From: Pseudoips prasinana
Lineage: Eukaryota > Arthropoda > Insecta > Lepidoptera > Nolidae
NCBI GenBank assembly: GCA_951640165.1
Contig: OX621252.1
Coordinates: 30,153,934-30,217,933, forward strand
DNA length: 64,000 nt
Direction of reading: 5' to 3'
The translations under genes and the position numbers were made by a program. Within the stretch, counting starts at the first letter, position 1; the number at the start of each line of letters is the position of its first letter. The notes beneath the pieces were generated by a model. It was given only the letters and a program-made list of their open reading frames with translations, did not search any database and was not told the DNA's origin. Of the stretch, positions 10,944 through 24,600 are shown piece by piece.

Positions 10944-11287
10944 TCCTACTATCATTATAAATGCCATAGTTTGTGAGTATGGATGTTTGAATGTTTGTTA
11001 CTCTTTCCAACAACAACTACGGAACGGATTTTCATGAAACTTTGTCGGAATATAGCTTATATATCCGAATATATTGTCAGAATGTTTGCGTTTCTGTGCT
11101 AATGATGTATGATTGTATTTTAAAATCAATATTTATGTATTTAAAATTATTATTGTATTAATTGCCTTTAATTATTGTAATTGGTGTTCTACCGTTTTAA
11201 TTATAAGTAAAATAAATAAGTAAATAAATAACGCATATGTTATAATTTATAAAGTTTAACGCGGGTGAAACTGCGGGGCACAGCTAG
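10944..11287 (+). mobile_element. Helitron-like element, second subfamily
   Basis: Starts TCCTACTATCATTATAAATG and ends GAAACTGCGGGGCACAGCTAG. It carries an AT-rich internal insertion relative to 9872-10037. Confidence 0.7.
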
Positions 11288-11439
11288 TATACTTATATAT
11301 TTCTAAATACGTATTAATGATAACTTACACTCAGACACAGAACAAACCATTGTGCTCATGACTTCTATGACTTGGGCGGGGCTCTAAAACTCTGGCTTTT
11401 CAGCCAAGGTCATTATTGATAATTTGATGATAATAATAA

Positions 11440-11760
11440 TAATGTCATCCTAGCCGTATTTGGCCACGGCGGCCAGTCTCAACAGAGATTAGCCATCTGC
11501 GCGGGACATATTATAGTGCTCAGGTGTGTGCGCAAATACAGGAGCACTTTCTAATCCATCACTCTCATGATCCGATGGGACGCCTAGCGACACAACCAGT
11601 AAAAGGTCAGGCACAGGACCGACGGCTTTACGTGCTCTCCGAGACACGGGGGTATAATACCGCCAACTCCCAGACTTCGGGCTGATGCTGAGAAAATTTT
11701 CTATTTACAGAAAAGTCCCAAAATAACTTTTGGCCCGACCCGGGATTTGAAATTTTGACC
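11440..11760 (-). mobile_element. SINE group C copy
   Basis: Shares with 21510-21880 the blocks GCGGCCAGTCTCAACAGAGA, ATCACTCTCATGATCCGATG and GGCTTTACGTGCTCTCCGAG. The tRNA-like head, expected at the right, is cut off after CCGGGATTTGAA. It contains no host coding sequence. Confidence 0.75.
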
Positions 11761-12299
11761 TTGACATTTTCTTTATTACGTAGGCAGTAAGGATATTTTT
11801 CGTAGAAAAAATATAACTCGCAAGTGTATAATATAATCGACTGCAGAAGCCAATAATAATAAGCATTTTAATCTCAGTTATGGCCAAGATTTCAGCCAAT
11901 TTAATACAAAATGAATATTTACCACATTTTGGCGGCCAAATATCAGTAATAATGAGTGGTCATTAAGAGACATTGTATTATCATTAAGTGCACCAATTGG
12001 GGCGCCCTATTTTAACGACTGATACTTGACAATAGGCCTCCAGAACCAATAATGTGCCCCGGATCGAATTTCGTCTTTGGCAACAGAGACTTCTACGCAG
12101 GACATGTTTTGGTTCACTATTGTATGCCCAAACATAATAAGTTTGCAAATAAGTTTTACATGTGTTACTATATGATAAAAAATATCTTTACAAAGAATAT
12201 TTCTGATAAGGCGTCCTTAACACCAAACATAAGATAACGATGGGTGGCGGTGATCACTTACCATTTGGTGCTGCCCTAAGCCATTTGCCCTTTTTTTTT

Positions 12300-12830
12300 G
12301 TCAAGGCAGGGGGAATGTCACCCGCAAAAAGTGTCTGCGGGCGGGTATGTCGGAGTCGGATTCGCACCGACTAAACCTACCTGCTGTGGACTTATCTTGG
12401 CACCTGATGGGAGGAGCCCCGGGAACGCGGGTATGCTGCTCCGGTGCTCCCCTTTTGCGCCATGTCCCAGATAGTCGGGACACGCACCCTGGGAGGGCTT
12501 GGGTTTGCCCTGCCCTATTGCCGGCTCCTGCCAGTCCGGCATAGCGACTGTGCCACAGACAGATCGCTATCTTCCCGGAGCTGCTTGCATGGCGGCAGTG
12601 GAGGACACTTCTCATACTGCCATCACAGCTCTGAGGAGAGTTGGGCTAACGGCGGCCGCCGCCACCCCGACGCCTCATCGGTCTACGGGTGGGATCGGCT
12701 CGCTCCCGATCCCGCTCGGCGGCCTCCTTCTGGAGCTAGACTATTTCACAGAAGGAGACCACGGCGTCCCATTAGGAGACCACGGCGTCCCATTAAGCCG
12801 TTTGTCTTAGTATCAAACTTAAAAAAAAAG
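12300..12830 (+). repeat. GC-rich interspersed repeat
   Basis: A matching minus copy is at about 53230-53500 (shared: [20 protein letters not shown] start, GGCTCCTGCCAGTCCGGCAT, ACACTTCTCATACTGCCA). Open frames on both strands result from GC content and are not conserved between copies. It contains a direct repeat of GACCACGGCGTCCCATTA (12760 and 12779). Class unknown. Confidence 0.7.
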
Positions 12831-13497
12831 AAAGAAGATGAACAAAAAACATCGTATAAATTTTATCGACCATACTTTTGATAGCTTAGGTACTAATTCA
12901 TTTACCAATTTACTATGTATAAACTTTATATCTTATTGATTGGACTTCAATGATATTGAAAGTTAAGTGATTATTGAATAGTGAATGCCATTTTTATTAT
13001 TCGATTGACATATGTAGAAATATATATGTGTTTTAATATTTTTAAGTGAACCCTAAAAACTAACATATTGTGATATAAATAACTTGGGATCTGATCAGAT
13101 TTCCGATCTTTTTTTGTCCTAATTTCATTTTACCGATTACCATATCTCATAGATATTATTTTACCGTCTTGTTTGCCATACACCTAGAGTGTTATTTAAG
13201 CCCGCGTAGGCGGGGAGTGGTAGGGCGGCCCGCGAGCTGAGGAAGTGGTTGAAAGTCCGCCGCCGCGGCTAATGCTGGCCGGCGTTAAAAAACGAGTTGA
13301 TAATAGGTCAACTGATACAGTGGCATACGTGACTTAAAAACATGACGATAAAAGTTGAAAAGTTTTAGGTGCAATGAAATTCGGTCGAATATTTTTCGAA
13401 CTTATGATAGGTAACCAAATAATTTACTAATACCAGATGTGCCCGCGATTTAAGCGTGTTTGTCGAAAACTAAAAGGCATCGTTTAGATAACAGTAC

Positions 13498-13608
13498 AGT
13501 CATTATCAGTGCCACGTCTTGCACTGCTAGGAAGGATAAAAAAACCATGACGATTCCCCATAAACGTAAAATTTTAACGGAATGAATGAATTTTGAATTT
13601 GAATTTGC
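13498..13608 (+). repeat. LINE 3' UTR fragment
   Basis: GCCACGTCTTGCACTGCTAG, ATGACGATTCCCCATAAACG and a TTTGAATTTGAATTTG tail match the 3' end of the copies at 15.4 kb and 25.7 kb. Confidence 0.7.
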
Positions 13609-13834
13609 CGAAATTCAGCCAGGAGAAGCACTATTCCAAATTAAGATTACGTCTTTCACGTGACTTTGAGAGTCTTCAAGACCTACTGTCAATACATTTC
13701 ACTCTAAGCTTTAATAATACTAAGTGAAGACTCCATCAAGATTGGAAATCTTCGTGGATATTTTCAATTTATATAATGACCACAAACGTAGACCTACAAG
13801 CACTTTGTTTAATAGTGTATAAATAAATAACGTA

Positions 13835-14470
13835 ACAGAATAAATAAAAAAAATGGTTTTTATTCAAACAGAATTTTAAAGCACTTGTAAATAGTTAGAA
13901 CACGCCTTAGGTCGTGGGTTCGATTCCCGCCCGGGACAGATATTTGTGTGCATGAACATGTCTGTTTGTCCTGAGTCTGGGTGTAAATTATCTGTATAAG
14001 TATGTATTTACAAAAGAAAAATAGTATATGTAGTATATCAGTTATCTGGTTTCTATAGTACAAGCTAATAATAATATTATACTAATAATGATATTAGTTA
14101 AATTGTTAATAATAATAAAAAAAAACTTGTGTGTACTTATATACACGCGTTAGAAGTTATACTTCTTAATATACAACTTGAACATAGTTATCAATTTTCA
14201 TACCACCTAGAACCAACTTCATGCTGTTAAATTTTTTGGTGTCGGTGTGCGCGCGCATCGTAAAAATTCACTCTCATCATTTTTCTCCATCGCGCCAAAA
14301 GAAGTATAACTTCAATAATATTTAGGGACAAAGTCACACAGTTCAGATCATAGTTCTGTTCACATTAAGGTAAGAATTCAATATTATTATTATGAGGGAC
14401 CTTGCCTGTATAGCGACGGTCGCGTTTTAATACGATCACTGCTAATAGTACCTATATAGATATATTGACT
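13835..14470 (-). mobile_element. LINE-tail-like repeat split by a SINE
   Basis: The tail piece 13850-13900 (GGTTTTTATTCAAACAG, CACTTGTAAATAGTTAGAAC) and the inner piece about 14384-14450 (GGGACCTTGCCTGTATAGCG) are in the same order as at 59.3-59.6 kb. A group B SINE and AT-rich sequence lie between. Confidence 0.55.
13900..14068 (+). mobile_element. SINE group B inserted in another repeat
   Basis: Starts at the B-box region (GGTCGTGGGTTCGATTCCCG) and breaks off after TAGTACAAGC. Both sides carry pieces of the same LINE-tail-like repeat that is also seen near 46.5 kb and 59.3 kb. Confidence 0.75.
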
Positions 14471-14934
14471 TCTCGATCGATAGTAATAGCATATTATTCC
14501 ATGAATTTCACAAAGTACCTACTTAAGTATCCAATACACCTTGACATTGAAAACACGAGTCAATCACATCTCGAATAAATTGAGCTAGCTCTCGTAGGCC
14601 TTCTAATTCCCAGAAAGGTAGTCAATAAAACTGTTCTTGTAAGTGCTCATGATGCTTATATGGGTCCTTGACGTAAATTCGAAACCTAATTAAGGTACCA
14701 GTCTCTCACAAAGTTGGGCATAGTTAGGCACATGCATTGTTTATAACTTACCTACCAATGTATTAACTAACCCCATTTGTGATGAGAAAATAAATTGATT
14801 TAATTTACTAAACAAGTGCTTTTTCTGGAATAATTCAACCAACAGACAATTTGCATTATATATTATTTGCATGCTGTATATAGTATTTAAAAATTCTTTT
14901 TCATGAATTTAAATACGAAGCGTGTGTAGGTCCA

Positions 14935-14990
14935 TACATGGTGGACCGCTGATTTTGTGAGGTTCGCTGGAAGCCGCTGGATGCCGATGG
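14935..14990 (-). pseudogene. RTE-like LINE end, small fragment
   Basis: The + strand contains TGGTGGACCGCTGATTTTGT and CGCTGGAAGCCGCTGGATGC, related to the 3' end at 1905-2060. It abuts another LINE 3' end. Its orientation is opposite in sense to 1905-2060 when compared base by base, so the strand is tentative. Confidence 0.4.
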
Positions 14991-15006
14991 CATAAGACCT
15001 GCCACT

Positions 15007-15460
15007 CGATTCCTTCTGTAAAAGGAGCGATACACATAATGTAAATACTAGATATAAGAATAATCTCATATTGCATACTACCCGTCTCCACAAAATAAGT
15101 AACTCTTTTATCGGGCAATGTATAAGATTCTATAACAAACTTCCCAATGATATTAGAGAACTGTCTACGAATAAGTTTAAAAGAATTATTAAAGCCAAAT
15201 TGTGTAGCAGGGCATATTACAAAATTTCTGATTATTTAAGTGATAAAAGTGCTTGGGATTGAGTTTTTCTGAGTCAACACAGATTGTAATTAATCTTAAG
15301 TATATTTTATTTTTTAAAAGGATTCCTACTGAGTTTTCTGGCAGTGTTTCTCAGTAGCTGCCACGTCATGCACTGCACGGTAGGGTAAAAAAATATAACG
15401 ATTCCACATAAACGTAAAATTTTTACGGCATAAATGATTTTGACTTTGACTTTGACTGTT
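15007..15460 (+). pseudogene. CR1/Jockey-like LINE, 3' end
   Basis: The end of an ORF reads [20 protein letters not shown] and KIISDYL-like sequence before a stop near 15262, then a 3' UTR ending in TTTGACTTTGACTTTGAC. The C-terminal block is related to the LINE at the right end of the window (GNCTRFYNKLPIHITKL). Further copies are at 25001-25715 and 13498-13605. Confidence 0.75.
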
Positions 15461-15551
15461 GATATCTTAAGGTTTCTTCAGAAAATGAGGTCCTGGGTTC
15501 ATATCCCAATTATTTTCTATATCGTTTAGTAATATTTTGTTTCTTCCACAG

Positions 15552-15659
15552 ATCTTGCCGAAATGGGAAGCAGTCAAGACCGGCACGATATCATTTAAAT
15601 TCCGTACAAACGAACCAAATGGCTTAGTAGTCTTCAATATGGGCGCCAAGCCACCAAGG
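15552..15659 (+). CDS. Nrx-1: Nrx-1 exon: first visible part of LNS3
   Basis: Thirty-six codons in phase 0 at both ends, after the acceptor CTTCCACAG and before the donor GTAGGT. It begins [11 protein letters not shown] and contains [16 protein letters not shown], the conserved beta strands of neurexin LNS3. The domain's first roughly 20 residues must come from an exon further upstream that I could not find in this window. Confidence 0.93.
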
Positions 15660-18600
15660 GTAGGTTGCACGGTAAGGGGTGGAGCTTTTGGGGTAGACCA
15701 CTTAAGAGACCATCATCATCATTGAGTCCATCACGATCATGATCATCAACAATGCTTTGTGGGGGAACGTGAGATGACTTCAGTATTGATATCATGAGTT
15801 TGTTGTTTCTAACTTTATGAGATCTACTTCAGTGAAGATGTTTGAAACCGACATCAAAAGATGGAAGTTCAACTGCATGTTAAAGCAATGCTTTCGAAAT
15901 GGTCTCGTATAAATTTTGTTGGAATCAGTTGTTCTAGCGAAAAGTGTAAGTCTAAGTTATCTGATTTGGACAAATTTCATATGGGACCTTCCAAATAAAA
16001 ATAAATATACAGAAATCGGTGCACGAACAACTAAAAAATTTGGTAACATAAGTATCGTAAGTTAAGGAGCTTAATTTGCCTATGAATCTGGAACATAAAA
16101 ACATGTAAAATTCACAAAAAAAAATCTCCCCATATAAGAATAACGCAATAGTAAAAGTTAGGCATAGCAGAAAAAAATTGAAAATAGAATAAATGCAGTG
16201 GAAAAAGTATGTGTGGTGTAAACTTGAGACACAAAATACGAAATACTGATGAAAGAGAGCGTTGTGCTGTGAAAGAGGATGTAGTCACAAAGACCGAATA
16301 AGGTATGCTGAGATAGTTTGGCATTTAGAAAGGTTGAATGTTGGAAGATTGATATAAGAAGCTGAACTGGCCTGTGTCAATGCTACAACGAGAAGACCTC
16401 GTAGAGCGTTCTCGGACCAAATTGGAGATATTCTCAAGATATGCCAGCACAGAACCGGGGAGCATGTATGAAAAATATAATGCGAATAAACAGGGCAAAA
16501 GAGGTATACAAGGATCGTGACAAATATAAATCCGTTGTCTCTGCCTACCCCTCTGGGAAACAGGCGTGAGTTTTTGTATGTAAAAGAATAACGATCAGGT
16601 GATTGATTAAGTATGGGGCCCCAAAAATTTTTTTTTGTATTTCACAAATTGGTTTCGTTTCATTAGTTTAATTTTATGGGTAGATACCGCTCCTTAAGTG
16701 ACGATTCATGTATACATGCAATATTAATGAATATAAAACAAGCAGTTGAATTAATAAATTCCTTCTTTTTTGAAGTCGGTTAAGACTGAAAGTGATAGAA
16801 TGCTTGTTTTGTAAGAATGAATCAAGTTTGGAAGAGTTTATTCAACTAAATTAGTGAGGGATGTCCGAAAATTATCATTTTGAGACAATCGTATAAAAAT
16901 TATTCAAATTAAAAAATAACAGTAGTTAATAATGAAATTATGAAAGAAAACTATTATTAGATAGTGACTTTAATTCAGTAGATAATACTGATTTCTTAAC
17001 AATGTATTTGTCATGTGTAGCGCAGCGGTTAAGACAGTCGCTTCGCGACTTCTTGTCCTGGTTTCGATTCCCATGCAAGACAACTATTTGTGTCCATCAA
17101 TTATATGTTTGTAAAGTACCTTGCGAATCTAGGATACATTTTATTAGTGCATAAATATATACTTATTATAGATAAAATACATCCAGACATAGAACAAATA
17201 ATCTTGCTCATCACATAAATGTTTGTCCTGGGGGGATCGAACTAGAGACACAAAGTGGTGAGGCGACTGTCTCAACTGTTACGCCACAGGTCACTTAAAC
17301 ATAAAATAGAATTACTATATTTTATACAATGTAGAATTAGCCCTTAATTTGACAATGGCATATAGTAACCACTTAATTTTAAACTCTATTATGTTGTATT
17401 AAGAGCTAAAATCAATGAATTAGGAACATAGACTATGACTAGTTAACTCTAAATTTAAATGGACCTTGATCGCATTGTTTAGATTCTCAAAACTTTTGAT
17501 TGGAATAGTTCACACAAACGACATCAAACTCATGACCCGCCCGAATAGTTAAACACGTATACAATTTAAATCCAATAACTGAATTTCCCCCCCCCCCCCA
17601 CTAACCTCAATGGATCCTTAAATCTCAAATTTTAATAACACGAGAAAATTCATGAGGGAGCTTTCTAAGTCCCTTTTTATTAAATCTCTTCATATAATGT
17701 GCCGGCACATAATTTTTTGATTAAAATTTGTTTGAGTATTTAATTTTGTTAAAGTACCGTATTCATTGAGGTGCTGCATGGTAGGTTCAAGTTGGAGAAT
17801 TACCAAAATTAAAATCACAATTATAGGGGAATTTGTGTATGGTACCTTATAAAGTTTCACCCACTTTGATGATGTGATTTTTTTATGTTATTTGTCTGTT
17901 GCCAAGAGAGTTACTCCCATCGCATACATATAGCAGCGTTGACTTTTGAAACAACCAATCTTTGGCCTGCAATTACTTAAGAAATCAATATTAAATATGT
18001 GTGATATAAAGTCACATTAATATTGTAATAATACTGCTATAAGAGCTGGTGGTAAATACTCTGGTACGCACCGTAGAATCCAAAGCACAAATAAGTCCCC
18101 AGCACAGCACAAAATGCTTGTTTAAATTAAACCGCTGTAAGAATCTATTAATGAATTTGGTGTCTAAACGTTCTGTTAGAAGTATACTGTGTGATGTTAG
18201 GTTTTTTGGGACCAAAGGAACTCGGATTTCAATAGGAAGGCTTTATTAATACCTACACAAATTCGCACCATTCGCTGCTACAACTCACAATTTCACATAG
18301 ATATTTAATTATATTACTTCAGTTATAATATATAATGTTTGAATTGCCTTGCTTCTAATTTATGTTTAATATTTTAAATATATTTTGGGTAAAGTGCATT
18401 TTGTTTTATAATTATTAGTTATTATCTCAGTTATATATCTCAGCACCGATAATATACCTATTACTAATAACTAAAATATGTTTATTCTATTTGCATTTCT
18501 TTCTAAAATCACTGTTTTAGGAAGGATAATTAACCTTTAGTTGTGTCTCAAAATATTGTAGGAAAATAAGCGAAATGTATTAATCTGTCGACTAATAAAC

Positions 18601-21600
18601 GCATAATGACGCGCGTCTATTGGTATCAAACAGTTTTAGTAGTTTGACACGTCCATGTATTCCCTGTTCTTTTCTTACGAGCTATATTAGAGGGAAATGT
18701 ACCTAATGATATTCAAATTAGTTTAGTGGTGTTTAATACATAATCGACATCAGTGTTTATAATTACTGTTTTATATAATATCATAAAACCGACTTCAACT
18801 TTGTTATATGACAAGCAATTTAAACAAAATCATAGAACTTACTTCAACTTTACTATATGACAAGGGATTTGAACAAAATCGTAGAAGCGACTTCAACTTT
18901 GCTATATGACAAACGATTTGAACAAAATGTTCTTCGAAGTCGGTTCAGAATAGTTTGTTTGGATTTAAATTGCAAATATTACGTGTAGTGAAAGAAATCC
19001 TTATTATTACTATAATTATGTATAATTTGTTTTTGTTATTTATACTTCGCAATTATGTTAATAGTCTTGTCATCAACAATTTATTTATTGAATCCTCCTA
19101 ACTCAAAAGTAAAGAAATTGACAACACGAACTTTATTTTATAATTAATATATATTATTAAATTTTGATGACAGTCATTCAATTTTTTTTATACTTTACCA
19201 ATAGAATTGAAATAAAAACGGTTTGGCAATTATTATAGAATATATTACAGAATACAAATGTCTATTCTTTCATCCATGTTTTTAGATTTTTTCCTAAATT
19301 CGCCATCGCGAGATGTTAACACCTCAATTTCGGCCTATTATTATTGATATGAATATCGCTAACATGTGGTTTTCACAACACGGTGGCATAAGTCACACAG
19401 CCACCGGAACTCTGATCTGTTTAGTGACCAGCTCGATCATGTGATTTAATATAGCTGGATTATTTTTTCTGGGGTTATGTTAAAAAGCAAAGTCTATATG
19501 GAGCCAATCGCATTTTTTCAGTCATAAAATCTTAAAGTGACTAATCAAATAGACCCACCGTTTTGGTTAAAACTGATAAATCTTTGATGATAATTTAACA
19601 TTTATTCAAATATGACATACATTCAATTTTATTGTATTAAAAACCGTAACGCTTGGCATTTATTAATGAAAAATTATATCTGATAAATGTTAAATTATCA
19701 TTAACCAAAATGGTGGGTCTATTTGATTAGTCACTTTAAGATTTGATGACTGAAAAAATGCGATTGGCTCCATAATCCGTTTAATTTAATGTTATATGTT
19801 GATTTACAAAACAAAGTTCTTGTTGAAAACCTCTTTATATTCAGCAGTTTTATTCCTAAGAATGTTATAGTATTAGGTATTGGAATTTCATAGCTTTCAT
19901 TAATAAATAATAGTAGTAGAAATATTTTATTCAAGCATGTACATAGTATTTTTATATTATGAATAGTTTATGTATCTTTAGTATCATGTTATTTATATGT
20001 GTAATGTTTAAGTATATTCTTTACGTAATCTATATTATTATCTAGATTTATTAGGTGAAATATATATCAAGCACTTAAGGTAAAATTATTTGTGTGCTCC
20101 ATTGAGATGTTGATAATATTAGGATAACTTAAGAATATATATTGAAGCACGAGGTTCTGTAAAAATGGTGTATTCGTTGTTGGTGTTTTAGATGTAGTAC
20201 AATCCACCCCAAATCCATGTAATTCTTCTACGATTGTGTTAATATCTCATCGCGCCACCTAAATTTTCCAGGCTGATCTCTTTGCTGTTGAGATCCTCAA
20301 CGGCTACATATACGTGCACATAGACCTAGGGTCTGGAGGAGTGAGAGTCAGGGCATCTAGGAGAAGGGTTGACGACTCACACTGGCACGACTTCTTACTA
20401 CGAAGAAGTGGGAGAGACGGAAGGGTAACAGTCGACGGTGCTAATGCTGAATTCAAAACACCGGGTAAGTCAAAATTAAATTACTTATCCTATCCACATA
20501 GTTTTTTAGAAATCTGAAATTTGTTACGAGGTCCGAATGGCTGAAGGATTCTGTCTATGTTTAAAATACCACACTTAGCCCTTAGGAGAAGAAAACTTAT
20601 GGCAATAGTTAAAAATGGTTAGCGTCGTTGATATAATACTAAACCGTTTTACGAACACGTTCTGTCATATTCCTGAAAGCTGTTCAATCAACATTTTTAA
20701 AAATGTCTATAAAATGCTTTCTTTTCATGCCGGAGGTCGTGGGTTCGATTCCCACCCAGGACAGATATTTGTGTGCATGAACATGTCTGTTTGTCCTGAG
20801 TCTGGGTGTAATTTATCTATATAAGTATATATTTACAAAAGAAAAGTAGTTGTGTAGTATATCAGTTATCTGATTTACATAGTACAAGCTCTGCCTAGTT
20901 TGGGATCAGATGGCCGTGTGTAAATAATGTCCCAGGATATGATTATTATTATATTCTATAATTCTTTTGTAAAGCGACAACGCCCGCACTATAGATATGA
21001 ATCCCTGTATCGCGGGGTATTTTAGAAACATATTATTGACGGCGACAAAGTATCCAGATTCAGAAAAAATATTACTTCATAAACTAAATGTGAAAATTCA
21101 GACAGTCGCCTTGCCACTATATATATATATATATATATATATACAACTTGTAACATAATTAACGCAACACAAATTACAAATAAAACTGCGATTTTAAAAG
21201 TCTTATTACTTCGATTTAAGTTCCATTTCAATCTATTTTGACTGTACAGTGTTAATATGACAATAATTTCCGTAATTTTAATTAACGTGGATTAAAAAAT
21301 TATCTATATTAAAAGTGATATAAATCGATTCGGTAAACGATTCTGAATGCTGCGTTAAGTAAGTTACGTGTCATATATATATATATATAATTAATAATAA
21401 TTTCGCACCTAGTTTATTGTTTATGCAACATCTTAGCAATAGCATTATTTCATTGATTAGATTAATTTATAGCATCGTAACAGTCTGCACGATATGGCAT
21501 AATTGATGATGATGATATATTCCCGGCCGAATTTCGACCACGGCGGCCAGTCTCAATAGAGATTAGTCAATTGCGCAGGACATATTATAGTGCACAAGTG

Positions 21601-24600
21601 TGTGCGCAAACACAGGGGCACTTTCTATTCCATCACTCTCATGATCCGATGGGACGACTAGTGACACGACCGAAAAGAGGTCAGGTACAAGATCGACGGC
21701 TTTACGTGCTCTCCGAGGCACGGGGGTGTAATACCGCCAACTTCCAGACTGCGGGCTGACACTGAGAAATTATTTTTACGGAAAATTACCAAAATCAATT
21801 TTTGTCCCGTTCCGGGATTTGAACCCAGGACCTCATTATCTGCGGTTAAACACGCTACCGCTAGACCAACAAGGCAGTTATAGTATAACTTTACTGGCTA
21901 ACTGTTTGTGTTAGTAATCATATTAATTAGTTGATGGTAATTTGTATTATTGTTACTGTTTATCCATCTTAAGATCTAATTAGGTCAGATAATTAATTAC
22001 ATTTGGGTAGTACGTACCGCTAATCTAGTAATTATAATTAACTTGTGACGCGTTCAGCTGTTCTGGGTTTAAAACCCGGGCCAGTACATCCTGGGTGGTG
22101 CCAAGAGCCAATAAGTGTTATTGTGGTTTTTGTGGTATAGAGAGGCAGCCTCAATACTGGAAGATAATGACAGTGTCTCTGAGAACACATGAACCTGACG
22201 ATCATGGGCCTGATCTCTTCCCAGATGTATCGATTACCCGTCCCATTGGATTATGAGTGTGAGGGAACAGAGACCACGGACCTGTGTTTGCGCATAGGCA
22301 TCTGATAAACGAAATATGACTTTTGTGCTTGACTGCAAAGATTGAACCATAAGAACCTATTATCAATATAATAATATCCTGGGACATTATTTACACACGG
22401 CTATCTGATCCCAAATTAAGCAGAGCTCGTACTATGGAAACCAGAAAACTGATTACTACATATACTACTTTTCTTTTGTAAATACATACTTTACTCAGGA
22501 CAAATGAACATGTCTGTCATGCACACAAATATCTGTCCTGGGTGGAAGTCGAACTCACGACCTCAGGCGTGAAAAGCAAGCATTTGCCAACCACGCCAAC
22601 AGGCCCACCGAATACCGTCTATAATATAAATTCTCACTTAACACTGGAAAATCATGCGTGGATAATTTAGACTACCACAAAATTAATTAGAATTATCCAC
22701 GTATGATTTTAACAAGTGAGTTTTTTTTTTTTAAAAGATAACGCTCGTACTGGGGGTTTTAATCCCTGTATCGCGGGTGCAAACATAGAATTGTCGGAAC
22801 ACCGAACAACTATTTATGGGGCACACAAATAGTTGTACTGTGCGGGAATCATACCTAGGTTACAAAATGGTGAGGTGACTGTTTTAACTGCTGCGCCACT
22901 TATGTCAGTCCAATTGATATTATAGACCAGTGTTTTTCAACCTTTTCCATCACGCGACCCCCCTACCCATTTTTTACCCGCCTGTTTTTCATGTTTATTT
23001 TATTTTGTGACACATATCAAACATTTTTATGCATTTTCATAGGGTTCGAATAAATACATCATTAACATTTGTGAAGAATTGGAATAGAAAACACTCCACC
23101 AAATTTAACTTTATTATAGGTTAGATGGTTGTCATGAGACAAAGTTCCAGCCAGAGTTTTGGGACTTCGCGCTAAACTGTTAAAGTATTTGCAGCAGGCC
23201 TAATGATTATACTCCAAATTCATTTGCGGCCTAGTTTCCCATCTTTTTGCAACTTCCCTATAGAAGTTTCGCGACCCCCCAGTGGGTCGGGGACCCACAG
23301 GTTGAAAAACACTGTTATAGACGATATTTTTTATACATATTTGTGATATTAAATATGGCTGAAATAGACGAGGATCACGATACAACTATTCACGATACAA
23401 TAACTGATCGAGATCGACTTTTGACACTGACATCCATATAATATTTCTCCCTCTGATATATTATATACGACACATGTAAGCTTCGATCAATAAAAGTACA
23501 TGTAAGAGACTTAATACCACGCATATTAACAGTGCTATTTTATTTATTTTATTTTCTGTGTACCGTACATTTCCCGATAGAAGGAAAGAAAATAAAATTT
23601 AAGTAAAGAAAATAAAATAAAGTTAATAAGTAGCATCTTCTAATTGTGACTCTTCAATTATTTCAGGAGAATCCAATCAGCTGGAATTGGATGGACCATT
23701 GTTCGTCGGAGGTCTTGGGTCGGAGTATTCAGCGTCAAGAACACCTCCGGTGTTATGGACTGCGGCGCTGAGACAAGGGTTCGTTGGCTGCATCAGAGAT
23801 ATGGTACTGAATGGGAAGCCTCAAGATTTGACTGCGTATGCTCGACAGCAGGATTCTGGTAAGTACTAAATTATTATTGACGATGTCTTGCTGTATAGGT
23901 AAACTTAATCAATCTGTAACAATTTAGCACAACAAGCTGTCAGTTGCGGTTATCTGACAGCTTGGTCTGGTCTAAATGAATGCCGAGATTAACTGAGATA
24001 CCGCGCGCACGTACAAATCGACTGGGCCAGGCACCATTGATGTTTCACTGACTTCGGATTCTCAACCGCATTACTGCGGAGATCAATATTTTCCACTGTG
24101 CTCAGAGTGAATTCACAAAGGCGGCCACAGATATTCTAAGCTATCTTATAGGGTATTGGAAATATAAATAAAATATACGTAAATAGTTAATATTAAGTCG
24201 ACACTACTGTATTGGGGTCCTAACCCTACAGGGTTAGGACCCCAATACAGTAGTAGTACTTTTACAAAAGTAGCTGTAAGTTAGTGAAATAAATTAAAAA
24301 ATAGCCCAAATACTAGTTCCCTACGGAATTGAGGTGAGATGATAATCTCTGGATAAATACTGATAGCTGGGCACAACGGATCAGATTGGGATCAGACTCC
24401 AATATAGATGGGTACTTTGACTTCTGACATTAGGGCATTTTTAATACCTTTAGGATAGAAATAAGTATTTTAGTCAACACACGCTTAAGGTAAATAAACA
24501 TGTTTTATAGATCGCGACTAACACTTCAAACAACAAAACAATTCACGGACGTACATACTCAGACTAAGAACAATTGTATATGGGGCACCTTAATAGATTA

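Larger units (their letters stand above)
15660..20271 (+). other. First visible Nrx-1 intron
   Basis: Besides the listed LINE fragments, SINE pair, tandem repeat and MITE, it contains a poly(C) run (17587-17599) and AT-rich unique sequence. Short ORFs near 18012-18249 on both strands show no recognisable domain. Confidence 0.55.

Noticed and set aside
12301..12881. GC-rich ORFs up to 145 codons on both strands
   Set aside because: They lie in a repeat whose other copies break the frames; no domain is recognisable.
18012..18249. Overlapping 66-67 codon ORFs on both strands
   Set aside because: No domain, no splice context, and AT-rich composition typical of chance ORFs.
18787..18945. CRISPR-like array
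   Set aside because: Three contiguous 49-bp tandem units without unique spacers, in an animal genome.
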